64,000 nucleotides of DNA from Symbiodinium sp. CCMP2592 (GCA_905221615.1 CAJNDT010005868.1:1-64000); one strand, 5' to 3'; numbered from the stretch's first letter, positions 29,705-40,434 are shown. Numbers and translations are program-made. The notes: generated from the letters alone by a model not told the origin.

Positions 29705-31619
29705 CAGAGGTGCTAGTAGGTGAGCTTGTACAGTTTGCTCCCTGGAGCTTGTCCCGTGCAGTGAGGGTTTCTCCAGATCTGGCGTCACATGTTTGCTCAA
29801 AGTGCGCTTAGAACGCAGCGGCCTGATACTCAATATCTGTGACATGCGCCTCTCTTAGTATAGTAGATACGAACGCTCGCAGCCCGGTACACACGCAACC
29901 CTTCACGCAATGCCTCTCAATGCGAAGTGCTAGACTCGGAACCCGCGGGCCCCGATTCCACGAAGATCATATCGCCGAAATCCGGAACCCCGATCACATC
30001 CGATCAGCTGAGGTGCTACTTGGACCCAAGCCATAAACTTAAACCCAAAACACCCAAGCCCTAAACCCACCCAAGACCTTAAACCCTGAACCCTTACCCC
30101 GAAAGCCTTGCATTGAGAAACTCCCATTGCCCAGTGTGCTCAGAGACTCGGATCAAGCGCCCAATCACCATGGCTCCGGGAGGGGGTTAAAGAACGAACA
30201 CCTAAACCCCCAAAAGTTGGCAAAATAATGTCCCAATATTGTTAAAAGGCTGTAATGCTACATACTTTTGGGGTGCAGGTAGATCTTTTCAGTTTTGGCT
30301 CAGGATTCTGGGAAAAGGTCTTCGGGTTCAGCGTGAGTGGACAACCCACCGAACACTTGTGCCGGAACGTGAGACGTCTTTGCGCGTTGGTATATGTGCG
30401 TCGTACCAGAAACAAAGACTCTATAGCACACTGCATTGCATCCGTACATGCATGCATACATACTTGCTTGTCGTGCGTACTTGCTTACCTCTATATTCAC
30501 TTGCCGGTGTACAGTACATGCTTACATACATAAACACATATATACTTACCTATACTTGCAGGATACATACATATGTATTTCCCTTGTTTGCTCTCCATTA
30601 CTTATGCGACCAACAATGACGTTCATATTGCAAGTGTGTGCACGTCTACAATATGGACAGATGGATCGGATTTTGCTTGTACATTTCATTCAGCAAATAG
30701 GGTAAGCACAGGATAATAGAATTTGGGGTCTGCTTTGTACGGTCCCCTGCCGGAAGCCCTTAATATACACACACTTTTACACAAGGGAGTATCGCAGCCT
30801 TTCGATGAAGCGCGATGGCTCCCTTGCTAGCATGTCCCTATAGGTGGGAGGAAGCAGGGCAAAGCACAAGGGGCTAGTGGTCTCGCAGTTCTACGATGTT
30901 GTATTTTGGGTACTCCCCCCACTCAGTAACAGCTAGATAATATTCATAATATATAGATATCTTAGGACCTTAATACTAGCCCTATTATGATAGACTGTTA
31001 CTGTATGGGGGCAGTACCCAAGTTCTATTGCACGTTCTACCAGGGCTCCACTGTGCTTGTAAGGCAGCCCTGAAGCAAAGACTGCGCGGAAGCGGAAGCC
31101 TGAAAGAGAGCTACGGTTGTCGGTGCATGGAGCTTAAGCGAGGTAGCATTAGGGAGACCGACCCCTTGAAGGGTACCCCTTCTGAACCCTACTTCTGGCT
31201 TTCTTAAAAGGGGCCTTATTGAGAGGGTCTATATTTGTAAGGGTCCCCCTAATCCTAACTCCCATAAGCTTGGGCAGAGGCCCGACATTCCCCGACATTA
31301 CATCAGCGATGCCGCTAGGCCCACATATCTTCAGATCACATGTTTTGCTCCACAGCCCACGGATTGGAGAACGCCACCCAGTCGTGAGGATGGAAGAATC
31401 GAAATATAGCAGCATGTAAGACACTACACCCGAAAGACACATTTACACAACAGATGCTCTTATGGCAGTGTGGGTAGCCTATACTGCTATGCCGTGGGCA
31501 CGCCTCCCACCTGCTTTTACTCTTCCCTCTTTCGAGGCTTTGACCCGTCGAGACCAACACTCCTCAGCTAAGAAGTATCCTTGGAGGCAAAAAATTAAGG
31601 AACGTCTTCATACGTGCTG
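29705..31619 (+). CDS. Multi-exon plus-strand gene, one intron is an M element
   Basis: Best exons: 29867-30012 (TLAARYTRNPSRNASQCEVL then DSEPAGPDSTKIISPKSGTP before GTGCTA), 30279-30389 (VDLFSFGSGFWEKVFGFSVS before GTATAT), 30844-30900 (VGGSRAKHKGLVVSQFYDV), 31023-31058 (FYCTFYQGSTVL before GTAAGG), 31109-31142 (SYGCRCMELKR), about 31274-31388 (PDIPRHYISDAARPTYLQIT) and about 31535-31619. Candidates 29713-29797 and 30115-30200 are weaker; the first is open on both strands. The 30900/31023 join is phase 0. The end has two possible frames depending on the donor GTGAGG near 31384. Family not recognised. Confidence 0.6.
30420..30835. other. Long intron stretch with TACATA-rich sequence
   Basis: Between exons 30389 and 30844. 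Low-complexity TACATAC/TGCTTAC runs; no element found. Confidence 0.5.
30901..31022. mobile_element. MITE family M forming a complete intron
   Basis: Donor GTATTTTGGGTACTCCCCCC and acceptor GGGGGCAGTACCCAAG are the two inverted ends, so intron and element coincide. Confidence 0.85.
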
Positions 31620-31722
31620 ACTTTTGCATGACCCAGGGATGATTTCAGGAAGTTCCTGACATAAGGTGCAAACTTGGTCTCTCCGGGGAACTTGCAAAGT
31701 GATGTTGCTCAGCTCAGCCAGC
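31607..31722 (-). CDS. Minus-strand terminal exon with a CxxC pair
   Basis: Reads LSNITLQVPRRDQVCTLCQE then LPEIIPGSCKSQHV and TGA. The VCTLCQ pair could be part of a zinc site. The stop overlaps the plus-strand gene end. Confidence 0.55.
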
Positions 31723-31736
31723 ACAGACGTGGGGGT

Positions 31737-31834
31737 TGAGTGGTTGTCAAAATGTGGCCCCTTCTTAGGTCCTTATTATACTACGGCACCTAATATTTAA
31801 GTTAACCAAAAAAGGGGATCCTAATTTTGACAAC
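31737..31834. mobile_element. MITE family D
   Basis: GAGTGGTTGTCAAAATGTGG to CTAATTTTGACAACTTTG. Confidence 0.85.
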
Positions 31835-31868
31835 TTTGCGAGGTTTCTGGGTTGTTTTCGGCTCATAG

Positions 31869-33489
31869 AGGCTTGATCTGGCGACTGCTCGTGGTGATGT
31901 CTGTGTTTGTGATAACCCCAGATGGGTTACCCTTAAAGGGATCCTATAAGGGTTCCTTTAAAGGGATCTATAAGGGTTCCTTTAAAGGGATTAGGGTGTA
32001 GAGTTTCCGAAAATTGAAGGTACCTTATTTTGGGGTCCTTATACCAAAAGGATCCCACTATTTAGGGTCCTAGATTAGGTCCCCTATTTTCGGAAGCTCC
32101 CAAAGGGCTGCTCTTGGGGTTTAGGGTTTAGGGTTTTAGGGGCAGGCCTAGGGTACCCAGCAGTCGCAATCTGCCTGGATGCAAAAAGGGGCAGACTTAT
32201 ATACAGCATTTTGGGGGTTGATCAGGTGGGAGTCTGGGGTTGGGGGATTTTTGTTGCCCAAACCTCCATTACAGCCCCCTTTTCCTGAGATAGACTATTT
32301 GCTTCGTCTATGTTCGAAGTCCTGCAGTTAGGGTTTAGGGTTCGGGGCTTGGGGCATCACCGCGGAACTCAGCCAGTAATGGCTGGTTCTCTCATATGAA
32401 TTTGGTATATATAACCCAAGAGAAAATATTTAAAAAATACAGTTTGAATATGGTCCTGAGGGGGGTATAGAAGAAGGATCAGCGGATTCGCTACAGCTCC
32501 CGAAACATATCCGCGGGTTCCATTGCCCGAGACAGCGGGGCGTATGTCAGGACTTGAAATTTTAGTGGTTAGGGGTTATAGGGTTTATAGGGTTGATACG
32601 GTTTAGGGGTTCAGGGTTTAGGCTAAAGTTTAGGCACACCTTCAACTTCGTGAAGGAATCCCATGCTTGAAGCTGCTCCGGGCTGGTCTTTGTGCTGAGA
32701 CGTACCCAGGGGGCCAGAAGCATGTTTCAATCTCGGGTCAGGCAGGTGTAGAGATTTGACAATCTCCGAAAATTCGGGGTCCTTGTAATAAGGATCCTAC
32801 TATGTAGGGTACTATATTAGGGTCCCCTATTTTCGGAAACTCCCATTTTGACAAATGTCCTTCTGGCGTGTACGTTTGTAAACACATGTGGGTGGTTGTC
32901 AAAATGACTGTCCCTTTTTGGGTCCCTCATATAGTACGGCACCAAATATTTAGGGTTCCCGAATTAAAAAGGGACCATAATTTTGACAACCACCCATGAA
33001 AAAGACAAACTGCATTGGGATATTCCCCTTCTCATCTAATCATTGTGGCCACTGTAGCATTGGAGATGTCAGTGCTCAGGGTTGAGTAGGTTTCGGTCTG
33101 GGGATATTGGGTCGAGGCCCGGCATGGGACCGGATCAGGGTTAAGGCTTAGGCATGCGATGCCGAAATACAGGTCCAGGTCGATGATGTACGGCAGGACT
33201 CTGGTCTAAATACTTTTCCGCTGAATGCACTGTTAAGTCTATTTGCAAGTTACGGGCCGCCATAACCCTAAGCCTCTTTGATCCCTAACCAATTTTGGAT
33301 AATCTGTCATTCTCCTTTATGGGTCAAAACAGAACCCTGACTATATGGGGTTGTTGAAACCGACACCTGACCAAACTAAAGGGCTACCGAGCCGTTCGAT
33401 ATTGGCCCAGAGGATTGTGCGACGGCACCATAGCCGAATCCCTGACGTGGGCGACTTTAGAGAGCGCAGTGGCCCTTGTCGTACGGAAT
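31869..33489 (+). CDS. Plus-strand exon series, partly Cys/His-rich
   Basis: Exons 31869-31925 (RLDLATARGDVCVCDNPRW before GTTACC), 32470-32541 (KKDQRIRYSSRNISAGSHCP before GTATGT), 32634-32745 (AHLQLREGIPCLKLLRAGLC then AETYPGGQKHVSISGQA before GTGTAG), about 33007-33080 (CIGIFPFSSNHCGHCSIGDV), 33152-33265 (ACDAEIQVQVDDVRQDSGLN then a TAA stop) and 33382-33489 (GYRAVRYWPRGLCDGTIAES then LTWATLESAVALVVRN before GTGTTT). The stop at 33263 implies at least two genes. Introns hold C, D and R pieces and telomere-like tracts. Confidence 0.55.
32008..32101. mobile_element. MITE family C
   Basis: GAGTTTCCGAAAATTGAAGG to CCTATTTTCGGAAGCTCCC; preceded by AAAGGGATCTATAAGGG repeats (31930-31990). Confidence 0.85.
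32759..32849. mobile_element. MITE family C
   Basis: CAATCTCCGAAAATTCGGGG to CCTATTTTCGGAAACTCCC; TTTGACAA and TTTTGACAAA flank it, so it may sit in D-like sequence. Confidence 0.8.
32889..32996. mobile_element. MITE family D
   Basis: GGGTGGTTGTCAAAATGACT to ATAATTTTGACAACCACCC; ends about 10 bases before exon 33007. Confidence 0.9.
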
Positions 33490-33755
33490 GTGTTTGCCTT
33501 TTTTGGGTGTAGGTATTTAACTGAAGGATCGTGGCAACACGGATCCTATTTTTCAGTGCTCTTTTTGTGGCCTAAATCTTTGAAACTCATAGATCACACA
33601 TCTCTGAAACTCATAGATCCCCTCAAGCCATAGAGAGTCCCTTAAAACGTCAGTCAACGCGCATCGAAAGGTTTCAGGGTGTTTGAAGCATACAAACGAG
33701 ATCAAGCATGTAAGCCTTAAAGGCTAAACCTAAAGCCATCAGCCAAAATCTACAC

Positions 33756-34063
33756 CTTGAGCTCGAAATGCGCCAACTTTTCGGGAGTATAAACATGTTC
33801 TGTCTTTTGGCTTTGAAGATGTGTAGCTGCTTCTGGTCCCCGAGCGACTGCGGCCAAACTTGCCGAGGTGATGTAAATCAGCGCGCCGTGCTTTACCGCT
33901 GTTATCGTTTCTTCCGGGGCCAGTGGACGGGTACTACATCTTAAAGCTTGGACAGCATCCCTAAAGACATAAACACATATGGGTAGTCCTCTGAATTGGT
34001 GCTCCTCTTCGAGTCCTTCTAGAAAGGTACCGTACGGGACCAAGGAACCGGGTGGGGTAGGCT
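33756..34063 (-). CDS. Long minus-strand exon, product unknown
   Basis: About 100 codons: LVPYGTFLEGLEEEHQFRGL then PICVYVFRDAVQALRCSTRP then LAPEETITAVKHGALIYITS then ASLAAVARGPEAATHLQSQK, ending before GTGTAG (donor or stop). Composition and length make this one of the best non-repeat frames. Acceptor TTGGAG. Family not recognised. Confidence 0.7.
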
Positions 34064-34172
34064 CCAAGCAAGAACACTTCGCTTTCCCTCATTCTTTGCG
34101 AGACCCCTTGCTCTAAACCTATAAATCCTAACTCCCCCAACCAAGCCCGAAAGTTCTAGTCCTAGGGGTTCA

Positions 34173-35481
34173 CATGCCCAGAAGAAAACCTTCGTTTCTC
34201 ACGAAAAGACCTTGAAGAGCAAACCCTACAGGAGCTTTCGAAGCCTCAGTTGAAAGCCTTAGGACTCCTCATTACCTGTAGGGTCATACCCCACCCCTCT
34301 TTTCAGATACCTAACTTTTTATATAACAGGTCTTAACCATAAGATTGGGTACCCTAAACATGTCGTGGGGTGTGACCCTCCAGGTACTTATATACTAAAA
34401 GTATAGTATAGTAGCCCTTCAATTTTAGATCTCAGAACCATGTACCCCGAGAGGACCGGTGGCGACGATTGGCGCGTAGGGTAAGCCGGAAGACGCTCCA
34501 TACTGGGTTCTTGTGGAGAAAACCCTAGGTATCGATTTCGGACGGTTGTTAATTTTCTTTACTAGGTAGGGCTTTGGGACATTATATATTTGCTCTCATT
34601 GGGCTAAAGAGGATCTTACCTACTAATATTTTCAAAGGTGTTGAAAATAGAGCCCTTGTGGACTAGTTGAAATCGACACTTAGAGCCAGTTCAAGATGCC
34701 TTTTGGGGTAAGGGTTGAGGGTTTAGGGCTTCTGGCCTAGGGTTTCGACAAGAATGGTCCTTGCAATGCCATCCGAATTAACAAACCCGGCATCCCCCAA
34801 AAAATCCTTGTTCCCGGAATAGTAGCTTGTCTTTGCACGCTTCAAACCCGCAACCTAAGCTTCAAACTGTCAACACCCCAAACCCCCAACTCAAAAGCGA
34901 AAGCATCCTCCAACCCCGCCCCGTAAGGCCTCCCTACGAAAGATAGAGTATGGACATCCCGAGCAAGAGATAGCATGGGGCTTGGTGTAGGAAAACTTAG
35001 GACGTGAGAGTTCCCCCCAAAGCCTCTAACGGCTCCCATCGGCAGGCTGTTGCGTGAAAGTCCATAAAATACAGGAGCTTCAGTGGAGACTATAGGCTCA
35101 GATTGTGAACGGGGAGCTGTAAATTGCTTGGCCTTACATATATATATATATATACGTATATATATATATATATATATATATATGTTCATATATATATATA
35201 TATGTATATATATATTAATATTAGCTCTATCTTATAGAAAGCTTGAACTTTTTGGGGCCCGGTTGTTGAAGAAGAGAGTAGGTAGAAGTGAAGTCAGGAT
35301 CGTAGAGCTTACAGTATTTGGAGATGCCTGGCACGGCAGCCAGGTTGTATGGTTTAGGGTTCTTGTGGAGCAAACGCCGCAGGGACCCGCTGCAAGTCCA
35401 CTTTGCGCGTCTTACATTGTTTTTAGCCGCCAGAGAGGGAGCAATTTCTGTGGCAGGTCGGCAACTGGGTTCAGTGCTTAA
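34173..35481 (+). CDS. Plus-strand gene with an R-element intron
   Basis: Exons about 34173-34277 (ENLRFSRKDLEEQTLQELSK then PQLKALGLLIT), 34480-34528 (GKPEDAPYWVLVEKTL), 34684-34707 (PVQDAFW before GTAAGG) and about 35238-35481 (KLELFGARLLKKRVGRSEVR then IVELTVFGDAWHGSQVVWFR and a stop). The 34528/34684 join is phase 1 and gives TLEPVQDAFW. The first exon ends in the left arm of a T element (donor GTAGGG). An overlapping frame at 34436-34528 (NHVPREDRWRRLARRVSRKT) is an alternative. Confidence 0.6.
34273..34382. mobile_element. MITE family T
   Basis: ACCTGTAGGGTCATACCCCA to GGGGTGTGACCCTCCAGGT; second copy at 49142. Confidence 0.8.
34527..34683. mobile_element. MITE family R with nested S, forming an intron
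   Basis: Left end AGGTATCGATTTCGG, right end GAAATCGACACTTAG. An S unit (about 34563-34650) lies inside. Splice sites are in the arms. Confidence 0.85.
34885..34950 (-). CDS. Minus-strand exon candidate
   Basis: After the acceptor CTCTATCTTTCGTAG the frame reads RPYGAGLEDAFAFE. A longer open frame extends on both sides. Confidence 0.4.
35135..35220. repeat. TA dinucleotide repeat
   Basis: (TA)n with TACGTA and TTCATA breaks. Confidence 0.9.
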
Positions 35482-35732
35482 CCCGCGCTAGTAATTAAGT
35501 CAGATTTGGGGTTTGCCTGGTTCAACCGCCAGGATAATATGCAAAACCCCCTGAAACGGGTGTATTTAAGCCAGAATTGCTTAATACTAGATGAAGGATC
35601 CCACTATACATTGTTGTGAAGAAGTATGTATTTTGGTAGCAAAAGGGCTTTGTGCGCTGTATCTCGGCATTGCGCCTTGACCCCCAAACCGAATCCCTAA
35701 ACCCCCTGCGAGTGTGATTGTCGAAACCCCCA

Positions 35733-35891
35733 AAGCACAAAGGGGCGGTTGGAATCCTTGCCACGGTGTTCCTTTCGGCTCCTTGGTATAAGTTTCGCAC
35801 AGTATACCACAAAGCCTTTTTCTAACGATTCAGCTTCTTATACGATAACCGCCGCTCACTGGAGGAGGCTCAGCCGAACCGGATTTCTTTG
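35733..35891 (-). CDS. Two minus-strand exons, tiny intron
   Basis: About 35891-35852 (KSGSAEPPPVSG before GTTATC) and 35817-35733 (FVVYCAKLIPRSRKEHRGKD then SNRPFVLW). Phase 1 matches, but the implied intron is only 34 bases, which is suspect. Confidence 0.45.
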
Positions 35892-35972
35892 CAGTCTTTA
35901 GGGTTTAGGGGTTCAGGGTTTAGGTTTCACTTTCTTTTTCGGTTTTGCAGTTTTGCGTCATTCGATGCAATA

Positions 35973-36061
35973 GGGTTTGCTATGTGGAAGCTTGAACGGT
36001 TGGGCTGTGCGGCTTCATGTCGTAAGCTCAAGAGCCCAGAGTATGTCACGAAGTGGCAATG
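35973..36061 (+). CDS. Terminal exon, basic, product unknown
   Basis: Reads FAMWKLERLGCAASCRKLKS then PEYVTKWQ and TGA after acceptor CAATAG. An internal ATG precedes WKLERL. Confidence 0.55.
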
Positions 36062-36173
36062 AGCAGGTTCGTGCTTAAACCGTAAGCGCAACCCTAAACC
36101 CTGTGCCGAAAGTTTGACTCCAAACCTTCCAGGCCACCCTTGCAGTTCCGAGTGCGTGTGTGTGTTGTTCAGG

Positions 36174-36662
36174 CTTTACGGCAGAAGGCCTCCGCCTGAA
36201 GACGGAAGGTTTTGAGCGTAAGTCTTTGGGGGCCCTTATGACAAGCCCTTGCTTGGAACTTTATAAACCCCTTACGCCCCTGACCCCCTGAACCCTTAAG
36301 CCGTAATCCGAAGCCCAGAAAAAGCGCTGAACTCGTATGCTGAAATGTAAGGATCACCTGTCATCTACCTGGCACCTGCATATAGCGAGGCACTTCTTGC
36401 CCTGGAGCATAGATGTATTGGTACAGGTATTATGTATGTTTGTATGTATACTCTTAGTTGTTTATTGTCCTGTCTTCGCTCAGCCCGGATCATCGTGTCT
36501 ACCACTGGGTCATGTCACTGCTGCCACTGCTGCGTCACTGCCCTCCCACCCCTCCCTACTCCATCGCCTTCTCCTGCCCTTGCTTCTGCTGTTGCTACTG
36601 CTTCTGTTGCTGCTGCTATTACGTCTAGTAATGCTACCACCACCACCACCACCACCACCACG

Positions 36663-36694
<32 letters not shown>

Positions 36695-36829
36695 CACTAC
36701 TACCACTACTACTACCACTACCACTACTACTACTACGACTACGACTACTACGACTACTACTACTACTACTACTACTACTACCACTACCACTACCACTACC
36801 ACTACTACTTCTACTACAACGACGACCAC

Positions 36830-36883
<54 letters not shown>

Positions 36884-36909
36884 AACTACTGCTCCTGCTT
36901 CTGCTCCTG

Positions 36910-36947
<38 letters not shown>

Positions 36948-37746
36948 ACTGCTACTGCTACTGCTGCCACAGGTCCCTCTGTACTTCGCCTGGTCCCGTT
37001 GCTACTCCTCCGTCAGCTGCTGCTACTGATGCCACTGCTACCACCACGACGACGACGGCTTCCATCTGCTACTGCTTGAGAACTTGATGTTTACAGTTAT
37101 GGCAAGGAGTGCCGGTGAATGGCATCCGTTTTTCCCGCGTGTTTGACTGCGCGCCGGAAAACGATTCGCCCCATATCGCTCCATCTCAAACTGTCTAAGT
37201 TGCCAGGCACTGAACCCTGCATGCCAGACCCCTGACGCGAGCACTTGTCGTGCAACTCACCGAGATGCCATATTTCACAACTACGGAACGCCAAGTTTAG
37301 TCAAAGCTTCTGAACAGTTCCCTGGTAGTTGATATAGAAGCCTATAGTCTGGGGGAATTCCTTTCTTCCTTAAGCGTCGTAAGGATTTGTATATGGAAAT
37401 CCAAACAAGCAGCCCTACAACGGTAAGTTATCTGGACTGTAGAAGTAGGAACACACCTGGGAAGCCAAGAAGTCTCTCCTGGGCCCCTTTTTCTTGCCCC
37501 GGTGATCGCTAAACCCTAAACCCCAAGCCCTACAAGCCCCAACGCCTCAACTCTAAAACCCAAATCGCGAACCCCATAAACCCTAAACCCTATTCTCCCT
37601 AAACCCTATTCTCCCTAAACCCTATTTTCCCTAAACCCTAGAAACCTTAAAACCTATATACCCCAAAACACTGTAATGCGCTTTCGGCTCCGTAGAAGCC
37701 CCGGGCCTGGTACCTTCGACCTGCCGCCGCGACCGGCTGCAGAAGG
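36174..37746 (+). CDS. Short plus-strand exons flanking a triplet array
   Basis: Blocks 36174-36208 (FTAEGLRLKTE before GTTTTG), about 36338-36426 (CKDHLSSTWHLHIARHFLPW before GTATTA), about 37442-37502 (VGTHLGSQEVSPGPLFLAP before GTGATC) and about 37697-37746 (two open frames before GTCCGC). They may belong to one gene, with the triplet array as intron; this is not shown. Confidence 0.4.
36490..37080. repeat. ACC/ACT/AGT/GCT triplet array with inverted halves
   Basis: ACT-type triplets fill 36640-36825 and AGT triplets fill 36831-36882, so the strands can pair into a hairpin. GCT and TCC triplets follow. Confidence 0.9.
37097..37294 (-). CDS. Minus-strand terminal exon, basic, product unknown
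   Basis: Reads FRSCEIWHLGELHDKCSRQG then SGMQGSVPGNLDSLRWSDMG then RIVFRRAVKHAGKTDAIHRH and a stop. A GTGAGT within could be a donor, so it may be shorter. Confidence 0.55.
   Translation of the reverse strand: MAFRSCEIWHLGELHDKCSRQGSGMQGSVPGNLDSLRWSDMGRIVFRRAVKHAGKTDAIHRHSLP
37505..37660. repeat. CCCTAAA tract with CCCTATTCT units
   Basis: Includes three copies of a 16-base unit CTAAACCCTATTCTCC or close to it. Confidence 0.8.
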
Positions 37747-37777
37747 TCCGCTACGCACTCGATCTATAAATATAGAT

Positions 37778-37798
37778 CTACATATATATATATATATA

Positions 37799-37834
<36 letters not shown>

Positions 37835-37929
37835 ATAATTCTAGAATATGATATATGCACACGGGTTACATCTATATGTATACGCATATACATTATGTGT
37901 GTGTATACAAATATATGTAGTATGTGCAT

Positions 37930-38024
<95 letters not shown>

Positions 38025-38075
38025 CAGAGAGAGACAGAGAGAGACAGAGAGAGACAGAGAGAGAGAGAGAGAGAT
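37778..38075. repeat. TA, TC and GA dinucleotide arrays
   Basis: (TA)n, (TC)n at 37800-37831 and (GA)n at 37931-38075, the last with a GAGAGACA pattern. Confidence 0.95.
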
Positions 38076-38125
38076 GTCGAACGGGATCTTGGGAACAGTA
38101 TAAGTAATTCACTATCAAGGGGCTC

Positions 38126-38290
38126 CTACATTCGCTTCACGTGAATTGCAAGCCTGAAAGGAGTGTTCAGGGGTTTTACGGGGGCTTCTTGAGAGTTTAG
38201 TGCCGAATCGACGTGCTCACATTCGTTCAGAGTGCATTGAGATTGGCAAGTGTAGGCAAAAAAAACGTGCTCCCGGTGTGGCGCGCTGCA
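38126..38290 (-). CDS. Minus-strand terminal exon, product unknown
   Basis: Reads VFFAYTCQSQCTLNECEHVD then SALNSQEAPVKPLNTPFRLA then IHVKRM and a stop. A pyrimidine-rich acceptor lies before HVDSALN. Confidence 0.5.
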   Translation of the reverse strand, partial: CSAPHREHVFFAYTCQSQCTLNECEHVDSALNSQEAPVKPLNTPFRLAIHVKRM

Positions 38291-38325
38291 TAGTTCACGC
38301 GCATGTCCCACCCCACTATTTACAC

Positions 38326-38399
38326 TCAAAGGGGAAAGTATATGGGGTATATAATTATATACCTAGGGGTCCTTGTTAAGGGTCCTTTTACCCTTGGAT
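38326..38399. mobile_element. MITE family P
   Basis: TCAAAGGGGAAAGTATATGG to AAGGGTCCTTTTACCCTTGG. Confidence 0.75.
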
Positions 38400-38404
38400 A
38401 CGGT

Positions 38405-39076
38405 CCTCTCAAGCATCGACCACATGAGCTCAGGGCTTCTTTCCTCGAGCTTCGATGCATGAATCGTTTTGTTCGTCATTCTTCGGGCAGCCCAGCACAA
38501 CCGCCTCCGCACGGACGCCACATCACAGAGCTCTCAGCAGCAGAGGCAAGCATCGCAGGCAGAGGCTGCTGCGCTAAAGGCAACAAAGAGACGGCGCCTT
38601 GACCAGTACGCCTGCTACAGCACGAACAGGGTGCTATTTGGTGGCCAAAGGCAACAGCCGATGCTGTCGCGAGCTTTCTGGCTGGTGTAGACCTAGGTTT
38701 CTTTTGCGGGCTTTGGAAGCCTTATAGACTGTAAGAGAAGTCTCATCGGTGTCTTAGACACAGTCTTCGTGCCCGAGACGTACTGCGGCCTCAACCAAGA
38801 AGATTTGCACCAACTGTCATTGTATCCGAAGGTGCGTGTTCAGGTGGCTTTTCTGAGTTCTGAACGCAAGTTTCGGAGTGCTTGTACAGCTCGAATCGAC
38901 AACGACGAAACCAGTGTCTCCGAACACGAGTGTGTTCGAGCCAACTCTTATTCTGAAGTCTCAACACCCGAGATTGTCCCAAAGCCTAAACCTCAATTCC
39001 ACAGCCCTGTAATAGTAGAATATGGCACAAGTCTTTTTTATGTTTACAGGACCCTTTGGCAAGCCCTCAAGCCCTG
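38405..39076 (+). CDS. Plus-strand exons, Gln/Ala-rich then long terminal exon
   Basis: Exon 38491-38684 reads AQHNRLRTDATSQSSQQQRQ then ASQAEAAALKATKRRRLDQY, with a KRRR cluster that could be a nuclear signal, and meets GTGTAG (donor or stop). Exon about 38727-39076 reads CKRSLIGVLDTVFVPETYCG then LNQEDLHQLSLYPKVRVQVA then FLSSERKFRSACTARIDNDE, ending ALKP and TGA. Exon candidate 38408-38470 (HRPHELRASFLELRCMNR) precedes them. Family not recognised. Confidence 0.7.
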
Positions 39077-39143
39077 AAGCCTGAACTCCCATAGATAGAC
39101 CTTACACCCTTTTACCCCTGAGCCCGAAACCCTAAGCCGAACT

Positions 39144-39293
<150 letters not shown>

Positions 39294-39327
39294 GGTGCGA
39301 GAGTCGAAAAACCCTAAACTCTCGGAA

Positions 39328-39435
39328 GGATGGCCTATGCCAGCTCTCTCGGCCGTCCCTGGACACCCACACCCCGAACTCCTCGCGCACGGCGCATGAC
39401 TGGTTGGGCCGAGGACTCAGGTCATCTGCTCCTTA
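39328..39435 (+). CDS. Terminal exon candidate, both strands open
   Basis: Plus: DGLCQLSRPSLDTHTPNSSR then TAHDWLGRGLRSSAP and TAG after acceptor GGAAG. Minus: EEFGVWVSRDGRESWHRPSF. The plus frame is longer and preferred. Confidence 0.45.
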
Positions 39436-39439
39436 GGTT

Positions 39440-40000
39440 CCTTGTAAGGTTTAAGGTTTAGGGTTGAAGAAATACTACCCAGTTCCCTTTAATGGTTGTG
39501 CAAGGGAGACAAGTAGTGTTACTACTCTGGTTCTATCGTGGTTCCAATGTAGAGGGAACTTAATTCTTGGACTAGCCGCCATAAGGTGACATCACCACCA
39601 ACTGTTTTCTGGATTCTACGTTCTAAGGGTCTTAGTATCAAACAGGTTTCCCATCTAAACAGTAACCTACATTACTGCTACCATCTACGCGACACCGCAA
39701 CCTCTAACCGTATACCGTACTGCCAATGCATCACAAACACCAACCTACATCAGTCTTTCTGTGTAATCCCAAGTACTTAGTTGCCAGGTCCTTTTGTGCC
39801 ATTCGGGGTTCTTACCATGTAGTATTAGTTACGAGTACCCCGACAGTGGACATACTGCAATATAGGGGCCTTAACAATAGAACAGGATTTTTGGGCCCAG
39901 TAGACTATACTTATAATAAGGAACCCTAAGCAATATTATGTTTTCTTAGGCCCCTATATCAGTTTTATTGGCCTGAGCTAGCAGTTTAGAGGAGCCTTAC
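39440..40000. other. Region with an H element and no supported exon
   Basis: An inverted pair around AGTTCCCTTT and AGAGGGAACT (39480-39555) and an H element (39863-39956) are seen; a 64-codon frame at 39586 has poor composition. Confidence 0.5.
39863..39956. mobile_element. MITE family H
   Basis: ATAGGGGCCTTAACAATAG to TTTTCTTAGGCCCCTATA. Confidence 0.75.
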
Positions 40001-40012
40001 CTGTGGACCCAG

Positions 40013-40434
40013 GATCGTAAGCACCACCGCCTCCCGATTCGGGGCATCTGCACTTCGATGTTGGGGTGTCGAGTTTCAAGCGTTGCTCGGGGGCGGGGGG
40101 AGAGATAGGGTGAAATATCCGGCTCTAGGGTTCATTCTTGTTCATGTTTGGGTTTGAGGATTTCTTCTGTCTGCGCATTCTGCGGTTTAGTGTGTTCGAG
40201 GGTGATAGATTACGTAGGGTTTGCAGGTGGCATGTGAATCCTGTTATCCTGTCTCCATCCAGCGTGAACACCAAAGCATCAACAAGGCTTCCCGGTTGTT
40301 ACGCAAGGCTGCTTGGGGGTTTCAACGGAGCCCTACCGCATGGCGGTAGGTCGGTAGGTCCTGCGCAGATGCCACAAATATTCACACCTCGTTGGAGTGA
40401 CTCATGCCATAGACTCGAGGGCGTCACAATGTAA
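40013..40434 (+). CDS. Two-exon gene end, product unknown
   Basis: Exon 40013-40065 reads DRKHHRLPIRGICTSML, phase 2 before GTGTCG. Exon 40191-40434 continues VFEGDRLRRVCRWHVNPVIL then SPSSVNTKASTRLPGCYARL then LGGFNGALPHGGRSVGPAQM and stops after EGVTM. The 125-base intron has a pyrimidine-rich 3' part and no element. Basic, Ser/Gly-rich product; family not recognised. Confidence 0.7.

Noticed and set aside
30285..30302. Spliced-leader-like TTTTGGCTCAGG, and TTTGGCTCAAG at 21373
   Set aside because: The first lies inside a good exon frame and the second matches only part of the leader; neither has the rest of it or a donor.
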